Shown here one piece after another: positions 7,359 through 18,967 of a DNA stretch of 44,203 nucleotides; within the stretch, counting starts at the first letter, position 1, and every line of letters starts with the position of its first letter. The translations under genes and the position numbers were made by a program. Below the pieces are notes generated by a model. The model was given only the letters and a program-made list of their open reading frames with translations. It did no database searches and was not told where the DNA came from. The stretch spans positions 1 to 44,203 of the forward strand of contig WFMZ01000014.1 of NCBI GenBank assembly GCA_015484555.1, in the 5' to 3' direction. The DNA comes from Hydrogenovibrio sp. GTDB lineage: Bacteria; Pseudomonadota; Gammaproteobacteria; Thiomicrospirales; Thiomicrospiraceae.

Positions 7359-9518
7359 TTACACTCGCTGTATTTTTTCGACAGTGGGCATACGTTTTAA
7401 ACGGCGCATAATATCAGCTAAGTGTTTGCGGTTGGAAACCTTGATGACAATGTGCATTAAGCTATAAAACTCATCTTTATCCTCAGAGCTAACTCTGTCA
7501 ATATCAGTTTTCATTTCTGCAATTTTGGTGGCAACAGTCGCTAAAGCACCACGTTTATTTTTTACTTCAATTAGGAGTTCAGCATTAAAGGTTTGGGTAA
7601 TATCTTGTTCCCAGCGAACGTCTAGCCATTTGTCTGGGCTGTTTTTAAAGTTTTTAACGTTGTGGCATTGGTGTCGATGAATAACCAGCCCTTTTTCAGC
7701 ACTGATAAAGCCAAAAATATAGTCGCCGGGAATAGGGTGGCAACAACCAGCATAGTTCACCAGCATACCCTCTGTTCCCGAAATAATAAGGGGTTCAGAG
7801 TCTTTGGCTAATCGCGAAGTTTGATAATCATTCTGTGTACTGCCCATCATTAGGTCATGAATTTTCTTAGCGACTAGGTTGGCAAGGCGTTTGCCGTAAC
7901 CAATTTCTTCTAGCAATGAATTCCAGTTTTCTATTTTTAGTTCGGTCACTAAGCCAGCTTGAATGACATCGGTTAGAGACTTATAGCTCATGTTGTAATT
8001 ATGTAACGATTTGTTTAATAGCTTTTGCCCCAGGTTGATAGCAGAATCATTTTGCTGATGTTTAAGGAAAGCTCGAATTTGTGAACGTGCCTTGGCGGTG
8101 GTAACAAATTGTAACCAGGCTGGGTTGGGTTGCTTTTCTTCGCTGCGCATAATTTCGATGGTTTGCCCAGATTGTAGCTTGCTACGCAAAGGAATTAACT
8201 TTTTATCAATCCTGCAGCCAGTAGCGGTATGACCCACATTGGTGTGAACGGCATAGGCAAAATCGACTGCCGTCGCCCCGACGGGCAAAGTAATAATGTC
8301 GCCAGCAGGGGTAAATAGGTAAATGGTATCGGGGAATAAATCAATTTTAACGTTTTCTAAAAAGTCTAAAGAATTACCCGCACTTTGCTGGATTTCGAGC
8401 AAGTTTTTAACCCATTCTTGCGCCCGAACTTCAACGGGAGATAAGTTGGTAGAGTTTTTTTCTTGTCCGTCGAGTTTTTTGTAAACCCAGTGTGCTGCAA
8501 TACCATGCTCGGAGACTTCATGCATTTGGTTGGTTCTAATTTGCACTTCAATATAGGCACCAAATGGCCCAAATAAAACGGTATGAAGAGATTGATAGCC
8601 GTTGGATTTTGGAATGGCAATATAGTCTTTTATACGGCCTGGAAAAGGCTTGTATAGCGCATGGATAGAGCCTAGCGTTCGGTAACATTCATCGGCAGTA
8701 TTCACCACTACACGGAAGGCAAAGATATCCAGAATTTCATTAAAGTTGAGTCGCTTGAACTTCATTTTTTTATAGAGGCTGTAAAGGTGTTTTTCGCGAC
8801 CCAGCACTTGAGCGGGAATACCTTCTTCTTTTAAACGTATGGTAATGGCATCGTTGATTTGGTTAACGATTTCATGACGATTACCACGCGCTTTTTTGAC
8901 CGCCTGTTCTAAAACAGCATAGCGAGTGGGGAACTTGGTTTTAAAACCAAGGTCTTCTAGTTCGATACGAATAGCGTTGATGCCTAGTCGTGCCGCAATC
9001 GGGGCATAAATTTCTAAGGTTTCTTTGGCGATACGGCGTTGTTTATCAGGGCGCATGACGCCTAGTGTGCGCATATTGTGAAGGCGGTCAGCTAGCTTGA
9101 TTAAGATGACTCGAATATCTCTAGACATCGCCATAATCATTTTTTGGAAGCTACTGGCCTGTGCTTCTTGTGGAGAGTCAAATTCTAGTTTACCTAGTTT
9201 GGTCACACCATCTACAATTTCAGCCACGCTGTCACAAAATTCGGCTTGAAGATCTTCTTTGGTGATAGGTGTATCTTCGACCACATCATGTAAAATAGCG
9301 GCGATAATGCTTTCACAGTCTAACTGGATGTCGGCTAAAATTTCTGCTACCGCGACAGGGTGCCAAATATAAGCGCCTCCTGCTTTACGGGTTTGACCTT
9401 TATGGGCTTGGGCACCAAATTCAAACGCATAGAATATTTTATCCACTTGCTCTTTCTCTAAATAAAGAGAGACTTTTTGAATCAGTCCATCAATGGAGGT
9501 GGGGGTGTTATCAGACAT
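7359..9518 (-). CDS. spoT: bifunctional (p)ppGpp synthetase/hydrolase SpoT
   Basis: The stringent-response enzyme that makes and degrades (p)ppGpp. At 719 aa it has the full RelA/SpoT layout: an N-terminal HD hydrolase domain with H53 and H77-D78 (HDVVEDT), a synthetase domain with RIKDYIAIPKSNGYQSLHT (about 260-280), a TGS domain (about 390-450), and a C-terminal ACT domain (about 640-719). The intact HD motif shows it is not the monofunctional RelA type. It lies downstream of rpoZ, as in E. coli, but a terminator hairpin separates the two genes. Confidence 0.97.
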   Translation of the reverse strand: MSDNTPTSIDGLIQKVSLYLEKEQVDKIFYAFEFGAQAHKGQTRKAGGAYIWHPVAVAEILADIQLDCESIIAAILHDVVEDTPITKEDLQAEFCDSVAEIVDGVTKLGKLEFDSPQEAQASSFQKMIMAMSRDIRVILIKLADRLHNMRTLGVMRPDKQRRIAKETLEIYAPIAARLGINAIRIELEDLGFKTKFPTRYAVLEQAVKKARGNRHEIVNQINDAITIRLKEEGIPAQVLGREKHLYSLYKKMKFKRLNFNEILDIFAFRVVVNTADECYRTLGSIHALYKPFPGRIKDYIAIPKSNGYQSLHTVLFGPFGAYIEVQIRTNQMHEVSEHGIAAHWVYKKLDGQEKNSTNLSPVEVRAQEWVKNLLEIQQSAGNSLDFLENVKIDLFPDTIYLFTPAGDIITLPVGATAVDFAYAVHTNVGHTATGCRIDKKLIPLRSKLQSGQTIEIMRSEEKQPNPAWLQFVTTAKARSQIRAFLKHQQNDSAINLGQKLLNKSLHNYNMSYKSLTDVIQAGLVTELKIENWNSLLEEIGYGKRLANLVAKKIHDLMMGSTQNDYQTSRLAKDSEPLIISGTEGMLVNYAGCCHPIPGDYIFGFISAEKGLVIHRHQCHNVKNFKNSPDKWLDVRWEQDITQTFNAELLIEVKNKRGALATVATKIAEMKTDIDRVSSEDKDEFYSLMHIVIKVSNRKHLADIMRRLKRMPTVEKIQRV

Positions 9519-9601
9519 AAGATCTCTAAATTTAGTAGCAAGTGATTTTGATTATGACATAGCCGACCACTTAGTTAAAGTGGCAAAGAAAAATATCAAA
9601 A

Positions 9602-9626
9602 AAAAAGAGCCTATTAAGCTCTTTTT
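9602..9626 (-). terminator. intrinsic terminator after rpoZ
   Basis: AAAAAGAGC (9602-9610), loop CTATTAA, GCTCTTTTT (9618-9626): a 9-bp perfect stem with a T tail on the minus strand, 36 bp past the rpoZ stop. A second small palindrome (CCACTT/AAGTGG, 9567-9583) lies between this and spoT. The hairpin suggests spoT also has its own promoter or depends on read-through. Confidence 0.75.
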
Positions 9627-9661
9627 AGTTGAGTAAGAGTCGGAACTCTTTAGCAGATAAC

Positions 9662-9886
9662 TTACCCGAAGTAAGGAGGCGTATCTTGATCGTTCATGAC
9701 GGTTTCTTTATCGATAGTGTTTGCAGCTAACTCGCGCAAAGCCATAACAGCTGGCTTATCGTTATCCCACTCTAATGTTGCTTCAGCACCGTTGGCAAGT
9801 TGACGCGCTCTTTTAGCGGCTAAAATAACCAATTCAAAACGATTTTCAACTTGATCTAAACAATCTTCTACTGTGACACGTGCCAT
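9662..9886 (-). CDS. rpoZ: RNA polymerase omega subunit
   Basis: The small subunit that helps assemble the beta-prime subunit and contributes to ppGpp binding in gammaproteobacteria. The 74-aa protein begins [20 protein letters not shown] and has the [10 protein letters not shown] helix and the conserved [12 protein letters not shown] stretch. It lies between waaA and spoT. In many relatives gmk is immediately upstream; here gmk is about 4.6 kb away, beyond the kdn/kds/waaA genes. Confidence 0.96.
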   Translation of the reverse strand: MARVTVEDCLDQVENRFELVILAAKRARQLANGAEATLEWDNDKPAVMALRELAANTIDKETVMNDQDTPPYFG

Positions 9887-9960
9887 GGAATATCCCTTCC
9901 TGTTGCGTTGTTCCTTGTGGGTTGCCCGAACAAAGAATCAATATATTTTAAACTAAACTA

Positions 9961-11208
9961 CTATTGTACCGAACTATCTGGGTCGAAATCAAGCTGTTTT
10001 AAGTAATCATCTAATATATGCTGTTGAGATTGAATGACTTTTTGAGCGCGGTCTCCCATTGCCTGACGTGTTTCAGCTTGGTCTAGCAAGGGCGTTAGTT
10101 GGGTGAATAAACTGTCATAATCGTTAACCTGTATTAGCGCGCCTTGCTTTTTTAATAAGTCAGTTTCGTTTTCAAAGTCAGACATGTCTGGTCCGGTCAT
10201 GATACAAGCTTGCATGGCAGCCGGCTCTAAAACATTGTGGCCGCCTTTTGGGGTAAAGGAGCCCCCTATAATGACTACTTTTGCACCAGAGAATAGTGGC
10301 ATCAGTACGCCTATTTTATCAATGAGAATAATACGGATATCTTCAGTCACAGGGTCGTTCAAACTATCTACTGCGAGTAGAGGACGGATAGCTTGCAGGT
10401 CTTTTAAGATGTTATTTCGGCGCTGTGGATGCCTGGGTACAATCACCAGTTTTTCAGGGCGATTAAGCTTTAACCAGTGTTGTGCGATAGCTAGTTCTTC
10501 GCCCGCGTGAGAGGAGGCGAGTAAAACATAGTCTTCTTGGATGGGCGAAGGCATCGGGGTTATGTGGGTTAAACCTGCATACTTTAAATTACCCAGTGTT
10601 TTTACTTTGCTCTGCTCAACGCCTAAAGTCATAAATCGTTCTGCTTCCTGAACATTGCGGCACAAAATTTGGTGGGTATGATTGAGGGTAATTCGGTAAC
10701 TTTCCTTTAACCAGGCAGGTGCTTTTAACGTTTTTTTAGACAGGCGTGCATTGATTAAGCTAACAGGAATAGGCTTTTTTTGGCACTGGATGTAAAGGTT
10801 AGGCCAAATTTCAGTTTCGACCACCCATAACGCTTTGGGTTGGAATTTTTTGATGATATTACGCACCATAAAGGGTAAATCATAAGGGCAATATTGGTGG
10901 TGAATTTGATGGTTAAATAGGTCATCTACCAGTGCTTTACCGGTAGGGGTATTGGTGGTAATAAGTACAGGTTGGCTTTGACTGACGCACTTTACCAAAG
11001 CTTCGATAGCCTTTACTTCACCGACAGATGCACAATGAACCCAAATTACTTTTTTGAAGTTGCTTGGGTCGTTTGAGTTGCGATAGCCAAACCCTAAGCG
11101 TTGGAAAAAAAAGGCGAAACTGCCTTTTTTAAGCTTAAAAGCGGTGATGGCTAAATAAAGAACTGCTAAAGGAAGCAGTAACCGAATAAGAAGCTGGTAA
11201 ATAAACAT
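9961..11208 (-). CDS. waaA: 3-deoxy-D-manno-octulosonic acid (Kdo) transferase WaaA
   Basis: Transfers Kdo from CMP-Kdo to the lipid A precursor at the inner face of the cytoplasmic membrane. The 415-aa protein has an N-terminal membrane anchor (about 1-25), the HCASVGEVKA motif with the catalytic glutamate, TTNTPTGKALV, YCPYDLP, VETEIWPNLY, and a C-terminal GT-B domain with GGSFTPKGGHNVLEPA. Nine bases separate it from the upstream kdsB, so the two are surely one transcript. Given kdnA and kdnB upstream, its natural donor may be CMP-8-amino-Kdo; that is inference. One cannot tell from sequence how many sugars it adds. Confidence 0.95.
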   Translation of the reverse strand: MFIYQLLIRLLLPLAVLYLAITAFKLKKGSFAFFFQRLGFGYRNSNDPSNFKKVIWVHCASVGEVKAIEALVKCVSQSQPVLITTNTPTGKALVDDLFNHQIHHQYCPYDLPFMVRNIIKKFQPKALWVVETEIWPNLYIQCQKKPIPVSLINARLSKKTLKAPAWLKESYRITLNHTHQILCRNVQEAERFMTLGVEQSKVKTLGNLKYAGLTHITPMPSPIQEDYVLLASSHAGEELAIAQHWLKLNRPEKLVIVPRHPQRRNNILKDLQAIRPLLAVDSLNDPVTEDIRIILIDKIGVLMPLFSGAKVVIIGGSFTPKGGHNVLEPAAMQACIMTGPDMSDFENETDLLKKQGALIQVNDYDSLFTQLTPLLDQAETRQAMGDRAQKVIQSQQHILDDYLKQLDFDPDSSVQ

Positions 11209-11217
11209 GGTGTTTAC

Positions 11218-11964
11218 TTAGTGGCCTGCTTTTAGCAAAGCTTCCATTGCATTAATATCAGAAGGCAGGTCAACTTCTGGTGAATCCCACTGGCTTTCAA
11301 TAACCTTAATCGGCATGCCATTTTCTAATGCACGTAGCTGCTCTAGTTTTTCAAGGTTTTCCAGAGGACTCATTGGTAAGGCATTAAAGGCATCAACAAA
11401 ACGCTTGGTGTAAGCGTACACCCCTAAATGTTTGAAGTAGTCGTGGTCGCTATTGTCTCGGCCATGTGGAATGGTGGCGCGTGAAAAATATAGCGCCATG
11501 CCTTGCTGGTCGGTCACCAATTTAACATCTTTAGGGTTGGTAATTTCATCTGGCTTGACGATCTTAAAAGAGAGGGTCGACATTTCAAACTGGCCGTTGT
11601 AATCGCTAGCTTTAAAAGGGGAAATAACGGCTTCAATTGAACCTGAATGGACTAAAGGTTGGTCGCCTTGAATGTTGACAATTAAATCATCATCACTCAA
11701 ACCCAAGCTATGTGCGGCTGCGGCAATACGGTCAGTACCAGATTCTGCTTCGGGATCGGTCATAATAACTTTGCCACCAAAGGCTTCAACCACGTCTTTA
11801 ATGCGCGTATCGTCTGTTGCGACAAACACACCGTCTAACCCGCTTGCAGCAGCAACACGTTCGTAGACATGTTGAATCATGGGCTTATCAATAATGGTTT
11901 TAAGGGGTTTGCCTGGTAGGCGAGAAGAGCCGTATCTGGCGGGGATAATGGCGATAATTTTCAT
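11218..11964 (-). CDS. kdsB: CMP-Kdo / CMP-8-amino-Kdo cytidylyltransferase KdsB
   Basis: Activates Kdo, or its 8-amino form, with CTP to give the CMP-sugar used by WaaA. The 248-aa protein shows [15 protein letters not shown] at the N-terminus (nucleotide loop), [19 protein letters not shown], and [11 protein letters not shown] carrying the metal-binding aspartate. From memory, the overall pattern resembles the Shewanella enzyme specific for 8-amino-Kdo, which is encoded next to kdnA and kdnB as here. Specificity cannot be proved from sequence alone. A repeat copy lies 57 bp upstream, in the spacer after kdnB. Confidence 0.93.
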   Translation of the reverse strand: MKIIAIIPARYGSSRLPGKPLKTIIDKPMIQHVYERVAAASGLDGVFVATDDTRIKDVVEAFGGKVIMTDPEAESGTDRIAAAAHSLGLSDDDLIVNIQGDQPLVHSGSIEAVISPFKASDYNGQFEMSTLSFKIVKPDEITNPKDVKLVTDQQGMALYFSRATIPHGRDNSDHDYFKHLGVYAYTKRFVDAFNALPMSPLENLEKLEQLRALENGMPIKVIESQWDSPEVDLPSDINAMEALLKAGH

Positions 11965-12004
11965 GGTAAAGAACCCGTTGGTTAAAGCAAGTAAAGAGGG
12001 TAAT

Positions 12005-12044
12005 CAGGTGGTGTCACAATAGACCACCCCTGGCGATTTTTGGC
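12005..12044. repeat. paired dispersed repeat with one decayed arm
   Basis: The right arm ACCACCCCTGGCGATTTTTGGC (12023-12044) is intact. The left arm is reduced to AATCAGGTGGT (12002-12012), equal to the expected AATCGCCAGGGGTGGT with two small deletions. The loop GTCACAATAG nearly matches the loop TCACGATAG of the pair at 7289-7335, so both derive from the same paired element. Imperfect pairing is still possible. It lies between kdnB and kdsB. Confidence 0.8.
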
Positions 12045-12082
12045 TTTTGAATAATGTTGAAAGCGGCCTAAACCGCTTTGAC

Positions 12083-13189
<1,107 letters not shown>

Positions 13190-13204
13190 TTAGCACAGTA
13201 GTGT

Positions 13205-14440
<1,236 letters not shown>

Positions 14441-14485
14441 TTAAATAGGGTTAAATTTGTTGGTGTCGTCTTTAAAAAACTTTAG

Positions 14486-15097
14486 TTACTGAGTCAACTC
14501 ACTAATTAAAGACTGGTGCGCCGCTACTTGGCTGGCAAGGCTTAAGCGGTTGGCTTTAAATATGGTATACAATTCAGCAAGCGCGGTTTCAAAATGGTTG
14601 TTAATGATTAAATAATCAAACTCACTATAGTGTTCTATTTCACTAACCGCTTCTTTCATTCTGCCATCTATAATTTCTTGGCTATCGGTACCACGGCCGG
14701 TCAATCGTCTTTCTAGCTCGGGTAAGCTAGGGGGTAAAATAAAAATGCCAATCGCAGAAGGGATCAGCTTGCGAACTTGTTGCGCGCCCTGCCAATCAAT
14801 TTCTAAAATAACATCTTTACCGGTTGCTAGCTCGGCTTCAACACTGGTTTTAGAGGTGCCGTAAAAGTTATCAAATACTTGAGCGTGTTCTAAAAAATCA
14901 TTATTTTTAATTTTAACTTGAAAGTCTTCAATGCTTAAAAAATGATAATTAACGCCATCTTCTTCACCCTGTCGCATTGCTCGCGTGGTGGTGGAAACGG
15001 ACACCTGAATATGTTGATCTTGTGCCAACAGCTTGGTGACCAAAGAAGTTTTACCCGCGCCAGAGGGGGCGGAAATAATATAAAGCGAACCCTGCAT
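14486..15097 (-). CDS. gmk: guanylate kinase
   Basis: Phosphorylates GMP to GDP. The 203-aa protein has the P-loop [12 protein letters not shown] (about 9-20), the GMP-binding segment [21 protein letters not shown], and IEDF...[15 protein letters not shown], followed by [13 protein letters not shown]. In gammaproteobacteria gmk usually stands directly before rpoZ and spoT; here kdnA, kdnB, kdsB and waaA lie between. It is divergent from aroK, with 77 bp between the start codons. Confidence 0.96.
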   Translation of the reverse strand: MQGSLYIISAPSGAGKTSLVTKLLAQDQHIQVSVSTTTRAMRQGEEDGVNYHFLSIEDFQVKIKNNDFLEHAQVFDNFYGTSKTSVEAELATGKDVILEIDWQGAQQVRKLIPSAIGIFILPPSLPELERRLTGRGTDSQEIIDGRMKEAVSEIEHYSEFDYLIINNHFETALAELYTIFKANRLSLASQVAAHQSLISELTQ

Positions 15098-15161
15098 AAT
15101 GCACCTTAATAATTGGTTAATTCATATTCTGACATTTTAACAGAGTTTCGACCATTTACGC

Positions 15162-15167
15162 TACAAT
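15162..15167 (+). promoter_or_regulatory. -10 element of aroK; possible leaderless transcript
   Basis: TACAAT ends seven bases before the aroK ATG and no ribosome-binding site lies between, so transcription would begin at or next to the ATG. No convincing -35 hexamer is seen. Confidence 0.4.
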
Positions 15168-15174
15168 AGACACC

Positions 15175-15699
15175 ATGCATAAAGAAAGTATATTTTTAAT
15201 TGGCCCAATGGGCGCCGGTAAGTCAACCGTAGGTCGTGTCTTAGCAGAAAAGCTGGGTTACGAGTTTGTGGACAGTGACCATGATATTGAAGAAAAAACA
15301 GGGGCAACCATCCCGATGATTTTTGATATTGAAGGGGAGGCTGGTTTTCGCCATCGAGAAGAAGAATCGATTGATGAACTGACTCAACTATCAGAAACCA
15401 TTGTGGCAACGGGCGGTGGCGTGGTGTTAAGCGAAGAAAATCGCAAGCATTTGCGTTCACGTGGCTTTGTGGTTTACCTAAAATCAACGGTAGAATCATT
15501 GGTGCAAAGAACCAAGCACGATCGAAATCGTCCTTTACTGCAAACGGCTAACCCAGAAAAAGTGTTGGCAGATATTTTAGTTGAGCGTGAACCTTTTTAT
15601 CTTGAAGTTGCCGACTTGGTGATTGAAACCGAACATGCCTCTGCCTATCGTGTCGTTAAAGAAATTATAGAAACCCTAGAAGAACAAAATATTGCTTAA
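15175..15699 (+). CDS. aroK: shikimate kinase
   Basis: Phosphorylates shikimate to shikimate-3-phosphate in the chorismate pathway. The 174-aa protein carries the P-loop [12 protein letters not shown] (about 9-20), [16 protein letters not shown] (shikimate-binding Asp), FRHREEES, and [14 protein letters not shown]; the LID region has [13 protein letters not shown]. Dam-pathway genes do not follow aroB here as they do in enteric bacteria. No ribosome-binding site is visible, and a TACAAT -10 sequence sits seven bases before the ATG. It is followed after 42 bp by aroB, the usual partner. Confidence 0.96.
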   Translation: MHKESIFLIGPMGAGKSTVGRVLAEKLGYEFVDSDHDIEEKTGATIPMIFDIEGEAGFRHREEESIDELTQLSETIVATGGGVVLSEENRKHLRSRGFVVYLKSTVESLVQRTKHDRNRPLLQTANPEKVLADILVEREPFYLEVADLVIETEHASAYRVVKEIIETLEEQNIA

Positions 15700-15741
15700 G
15701 GCGACCATTCTTTGCGCCTTACCAGTCTAAGAAGGAAATAC

Positions 15742-16824
15742 ATGAAAACATTAACTGTTGAATTGGGTGAGCGCAGCTACCCTATCTTTATTGGCCAAGA
15801 TTTATTAAAAAATGCCGAACTAGTCGCCCCTTATGTCTCGGGCACACAAGTTCTAATTGTGTCTAATACCACGGTCGCCCCTTTGTATTTAGAACAGGTA
15901 GAAGCCTTGTTTTCAGACTATGAAGTGCGTTGTGTGGTCTTGCCTGACGGTGAAAAATACAAAACACTAGAAGTGCTGAATAAGATATTTGATGTTGCCA
16001 TTGCCAGTAAGTTTGACCGAAAATGTACCTTTGTGGCATTAGGGGGCGGCGTGATTGGCGACATGACAGGGTTTGCCGCAGCCTCCTTTCAACGTGGCGT
16101 AAACTTTATTCAAATGCCCACCACTTTGCTATCGCAAGTAGACTCTTCCGTGGGCGGGAAAACGGGTGTTAATCACCCATTTGGTAAGAACATGATTGGC
16201 GCTTTCCATCAACCAGAATGCGTCATTATTGATACCAATGTCTTGAATACCTTGGAAGATAGAGAGTTGTCTTCTGGTTTAGCAGAAGTGATTAAGTACG
16301 GCTTAATTAATGACACACCTTTCTTTGACTGGCTAGAAAAGAATATTCCTGCTATCTTGGCTAGAGATCCTGATGTGCTTAGCGAAGCGATTGAACGTTC
16401 TTGTCAAAACAAGGCTGATATTGTTGCGAAAGATGAAAAAGAAAACGACCTACGTGCTTTATTTAACCTAGGGCATACCTTTGGGCATGCCATTGAATCT
16501 GGCATGGGTTATGGTAATTGGTTGCACGGTGAAGGCGTGAGTGCCGGTACTTTACAGGCAGTTTATTTGTCTGCTTTGCTGGGCGACCTGTCGGCAGAAG
16601 ATAAGGTTCGCATTGCGGCTATTTTTGAACAAGCGAAGCTGCCTTTATTGCCACCTTCGGTTAAAGACATGTCTAACGAAAAGTTTTTAGACCTGATGGC
16701 GAGTGATAAAAAAGTACAAGCTGGTACCATTCGCTTGGTACTGTTAAAGTCGATTGGTGAAGCTTATGTCACGGGCGATTATCCTGCTGAAATGCTAGCA
16801 CAAACCTTAACTGAATATCGTTAG
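15742..16824 (+). CDS. aroB: 3-dehydroquinate synthase
   Basis: Cyclises DAHP to 3-dehydroquinate, the second step of the chorismate pathway, with NAD and a divalent metal. The 360-aa protein shows [23 protein letters not shown] (NAD-binding), [21 protein letters not shown], and the metal ligands in the [10 protein letters not shown] glutamate and the [11 protein letters not shown] and LHGEGVSAG histidines. GAAGGA six bases upstream fixes the ATG at 15742; an in-frame ATG at 15712 lacks such a site. It probably shares a transcript with aroK and the mutarotase gene 13 bp downstream. Confidence 0.96.
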   Translation: MKTLTVELGERSYPIFIGQDLLKNAELVAPYVSGTQVLIVSNTTVAPLYLEQVEALFSDYEVRCVVLPDGEKYKTLEVLNKIFDVAIASKFDRKCTFVALGGGVIGDMTGFAAASFQRGVNFIQMPTTLLSQVDSSVGGKTGVNHPFGKNMIGAFHQPECVIIDTNVLNTLEDRELSSGLAEVIKYGLINDTPFFDWLEKNIPAILARDPDVLSEAIERSCQNKADIVAKDEKENDLRALFNLGHTFGHAIESGMGYGNWLHGEGVSAGTLQAVYLSALLGDLSAEDKVRIAAIFEQAKLPLLPPSVKDMSNEKFLDLMASDKKVQAGTIRLVLLKSIGEAYVTGDYPAEMLAQTLTEYR

Positions 16825-16837
16825 GACGGGGTTTATC

Positions 16838-17728
16838 ATGATGCCGATAACAGAAATGTCTTTTCAAGCCACGGGCATATCAGCCTTTCAAAAAGGGAAG
16901 TTAACCCTGCTTGATATTAACAATGATTTTGCCACCGCACAGCTATCATTGCATGGCGGTAGCTTGCTTAGTTTTATTCCTAAACAAGGTGCTTTTAAAG
17001 ACACAGACTTGCTATGGGTGTCTGATAAAGCGGTTTATCATGGCTTTAAACCTATTCGTGGTGGTATTCCTATTTGTTGGCCTTGGTTTGGCACACCGCC
17101 TATTCCTGGCTTGCCTGCACATGGTTTTGTGCGCAATATCGAGTGGCAAGTATCCAAAACAGAAAACCTTGCTTCTGGTGCAACGCGTCTAGTGTTAACC
17201 CTAATCTCTAGCGAAGAAACTATGGAAATTTGGCCGTTTGAATTTACATTAAACCTGACCATCGACATAGGTAAAACCCTGGCTTTGACTCTTACTACAT
17301 ATAACCAAAGTCAAAGCGATTTATTGCTAACGGAAGCCTTTCATACTTATTTTAAAGTTGACCAAGTTAACCAAGTACAAATAACTGGCTTAGACGGCAG
17401 CACGAAATTAGATAAGTTAAATAACGCCCCTGCAGAACAACAGCAAGGAGCTCACACTGTTTCTGCGCCAATGGATGATGTTTATCTAGGGGTGACTCAA
17501 CCGCTTCAGTTTACTGAAATGGGGAAGACTATTTCTTTAAGCACTGAACATGCTCGTTCTGCCGTGGTGTGGAACCCAGGTTTAGAAAAGGTAGTTGATT
17601 TTTATGATATTAACGATGCCGACTGGCCAGGCTTTATTTGTATTGAAACCGGTAATGTTTTAACCGATGTGGTTAGTTTGAAGGCCGGGCAACAACATAC
17701 TTGCCAGCTAAGCTTGGTGCCAGAATAA
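16838..17728 (+). CDS. D-hexose-6-phosphate mutarotase (YeaD-type aldose 1-epimerase family)
   Basis: Interconverts the alpha and beta anomers of hexose-6-phosphates. The 296-aa protein has the aldose-epimerase-like beta-sandwich motifs: LHGGSLLSFIP, LLWVS, IRGGIPICWPWFG with PAHGFVRN (catalytic His and Arg region), FHTYFKV, and VVWNPG...CIETGN with the catalytic Glu region near the C-terminus. GGGG precedes the tandem ATGATG start. It follows aroB closely and may be co-transcribed, though it has no known role in aromatic synthesis. Exact substrate unknown. Confidence 0.88.
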   Translation: MMPITEMSFQATGISAFQKGKLTLLDINNDFATAQLSLHGGSLLSFIPKQGAFKDTDLLWVSDKAVYHGFKPIRGGIPICWPWFGTPPIPGLPAHGFVRNIEWQVSKTENLASGATRLVLTLISSEETMEIWPFEFTLNLTIDIGKTLALTLTTYNQSQSDLLLTEAFHTYFKVDQVNQVQITGLDGSTKLDKLNNAPAEQQQGAHTVSAPMDDVYLGVTQPLQFTEMGKTISLSTEHARSAVVWNPGLEKVVDFYDINDADWPGFICIETGNVLTDVVSLKAGQQHTCQLSLVPE

Positions 17729-17792
17729 TCCCTCTTTAGGCTTATAGTCATGAAGATGCTTTCCTGTGACAGAATTCTTTTGTTTTAACTTC

Positions 17793-17813
17793 GACCATCC
17801 CTAGTGATTTTTA
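17793..17813. repeat. degenerate copy of dispersed repeat
   Basis: GACCATCCCTAGTGATTTTT matches the consensus GACCACCCCTGGCGATTTTT except at three positions, all transitions. It lies 65 bp past the mutarotase stop. Confidence 0.55.
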
Positions 17814-17971
17814 CAGTACCAAATAGTGGCAAATGAACTGGTAACAGAGGTCTACTTTGCTCACCCTTATTCTGAGGAGGGATGATAGTAAGGAGAAATG
17901 AATGAAAATATTAATGGGGCATTAAAGGGAAAAGGAATAGGTTTTGGTAAAGTGTTTCAGGAAGAGAATGT

Positions 17972-18000
17972 GCTGGTTGTTAATAAGCTTAACAACCAGC
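17972..18000. other. perfect 12-bp stem-loop
   Basis: GCTGGTTGTTAA (17972-17983) and TTAACAACCAGC (17989-18000) with a 5-base loop. No T run follows on either strand, so it is not a standard terminator; it could be an operator, an RNA structure or a processing site. Confidence 0.5.
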
Positions 18001-18102
18001 TTATAAAGTGTTTAAGATTCAGAACACCTCGTGAGATGTCCTGAAAAAGTAAAAACGGTTTTACTTACGACTTAAATGTATCTTTCAAATCACTGGTGTA
18101 GC

Positions 18103-18849
18103 TTATTTTGGATTTTTTAGAGTTTCGTCCATATTAACACTCGCTGCAACGAGGCTATCTAATGCTGCACTAACAGCCGTTTTGGCAGTTTTTGCATTTG
18201 GCTTTTTGCCATTTAATGCTTTTAATGCCTGATTAACTTTTTCTGAAACATAAACAACAGGCATATAAATAGTCGTTGTAGTGATATCATCAGCCACTTC
18301 TTCTAGTTTTTCTGTAGCGGGTTTCTTTTTAGCAAGCTTAGCATGCTTATGCGCTTCTTTTAGTTTACGGTGTGTCTTCTTAGCTAATTCAGGAGCATCA
18401 ACTTCCATTTGAACAAGAGTTTGATACACAGGTAACATGTCATCAATGACAACATGCTCTGCTGAGTCAACTATTTTACCTTTTGTATTTTTAGCCTGAT
18501 CGACAACAACAATGAAAGGAATCATTTTTTGTAGTCCTCTCGCAAAATCTTTGGCGGCTATTAAGGCTCCTTTGGCTTCACCCAATTTTTTCTCTTTAAG
18601 GGTTACTTTTGCCATTTGTAATTGGCGAATTAAAGCTTGGCCAGAGAACGCGGCGATGTGCCCTATAACAGGATCATTCCATCCAGGGAAATTAGTCTCA
18701 ACACCTCTTTCAGTTAGTATTTGTCCTGATGTTTTTGCTTTGGTAGCCCCTTTATCATCAGCCATCACAGAAAGTGATGAGCCTAATAAAGCACTTGTTA
18801 ATAAAGTTCCTAATATGATATTTTGAGATTTAGACATTAATTGTTTCAT
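18103..18849 (-). CDS. YfdX family periplasmic protein
   Basis: A 248-aa exported protein with a signal peptide (about residues 1-30, ending ...SVMADD). The middle and C-terminal helices (DDMLPVYQTLVQMEVDAPEL, then LEEVADDITTTTIYMPVVYVSEKVNQALKAL) fit the YfdX family, whose E. coli member is linked to acid/drug stress through EvgA. The protein is rich in Lys and His, with several HK-rich helical segments (EAHKHAKLAKKK). It is downstream of a b561-type cytochrome gene in the same direction, separated by 118 bp. Function unknown; family call moderately confident. Confidence 0.7.
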   Translation of the reverse strand: MKQLMSKSQNIILGTLLTSALLGSSLSVMADDKGATKAKTSGQILTERGVETNFPGWNDPVIGHIAAFSGQALIRQLQMAKVTLKEKKLGEAKGALIAAKDFARGLQKMIPFIVVVDQAKNTKGKIVDSAEHVVIDDMLPVYQTLVQMEVDAPELAKKTHRKLKEAHKHAKLAKKKPATEKLEEVADDITTTTIYMPVVYVSEKVNQALKALNGKKPNAKTAKTAVSAALDSLVAASVNMDETLKNPK

Positions 18850-18967
18850 TATCTGACTCCTATTTTTGATTGAACATTAATTTTAAGGTATCGCATCGAG
18901 AGCGTCAACCCGACTAGGTAGCTAGTCAATCTATCTCCATGGAGCATCAATACTTCCTGCTACTTTC

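Larger units (their letters stand above)
17729..18102. other. 374-bp gene-free spacer with several inverted repeats
   Basis: Between the convergent mutarotase and yfdX genes. It holds a degenerate repeat copy (17793-17813), a perfect 12-bp stem-loop (17972-18000), an imperfect 13-bp inverted repeat (about 18015-18044) and an 8-bp one (18047-18066). A 48-codon frame at 17898-18044 is too weakly supported to call. No clear T-tailed terminator is seen. Confidence 0.6.

Noticed and set aside
17898-18044. 48-codon frame in the spacer after the mutarotase
   Set aside because: Its AGGAG lies only two bases from the ATG and the frame includes a perfect stem-loop; no family resemblance.
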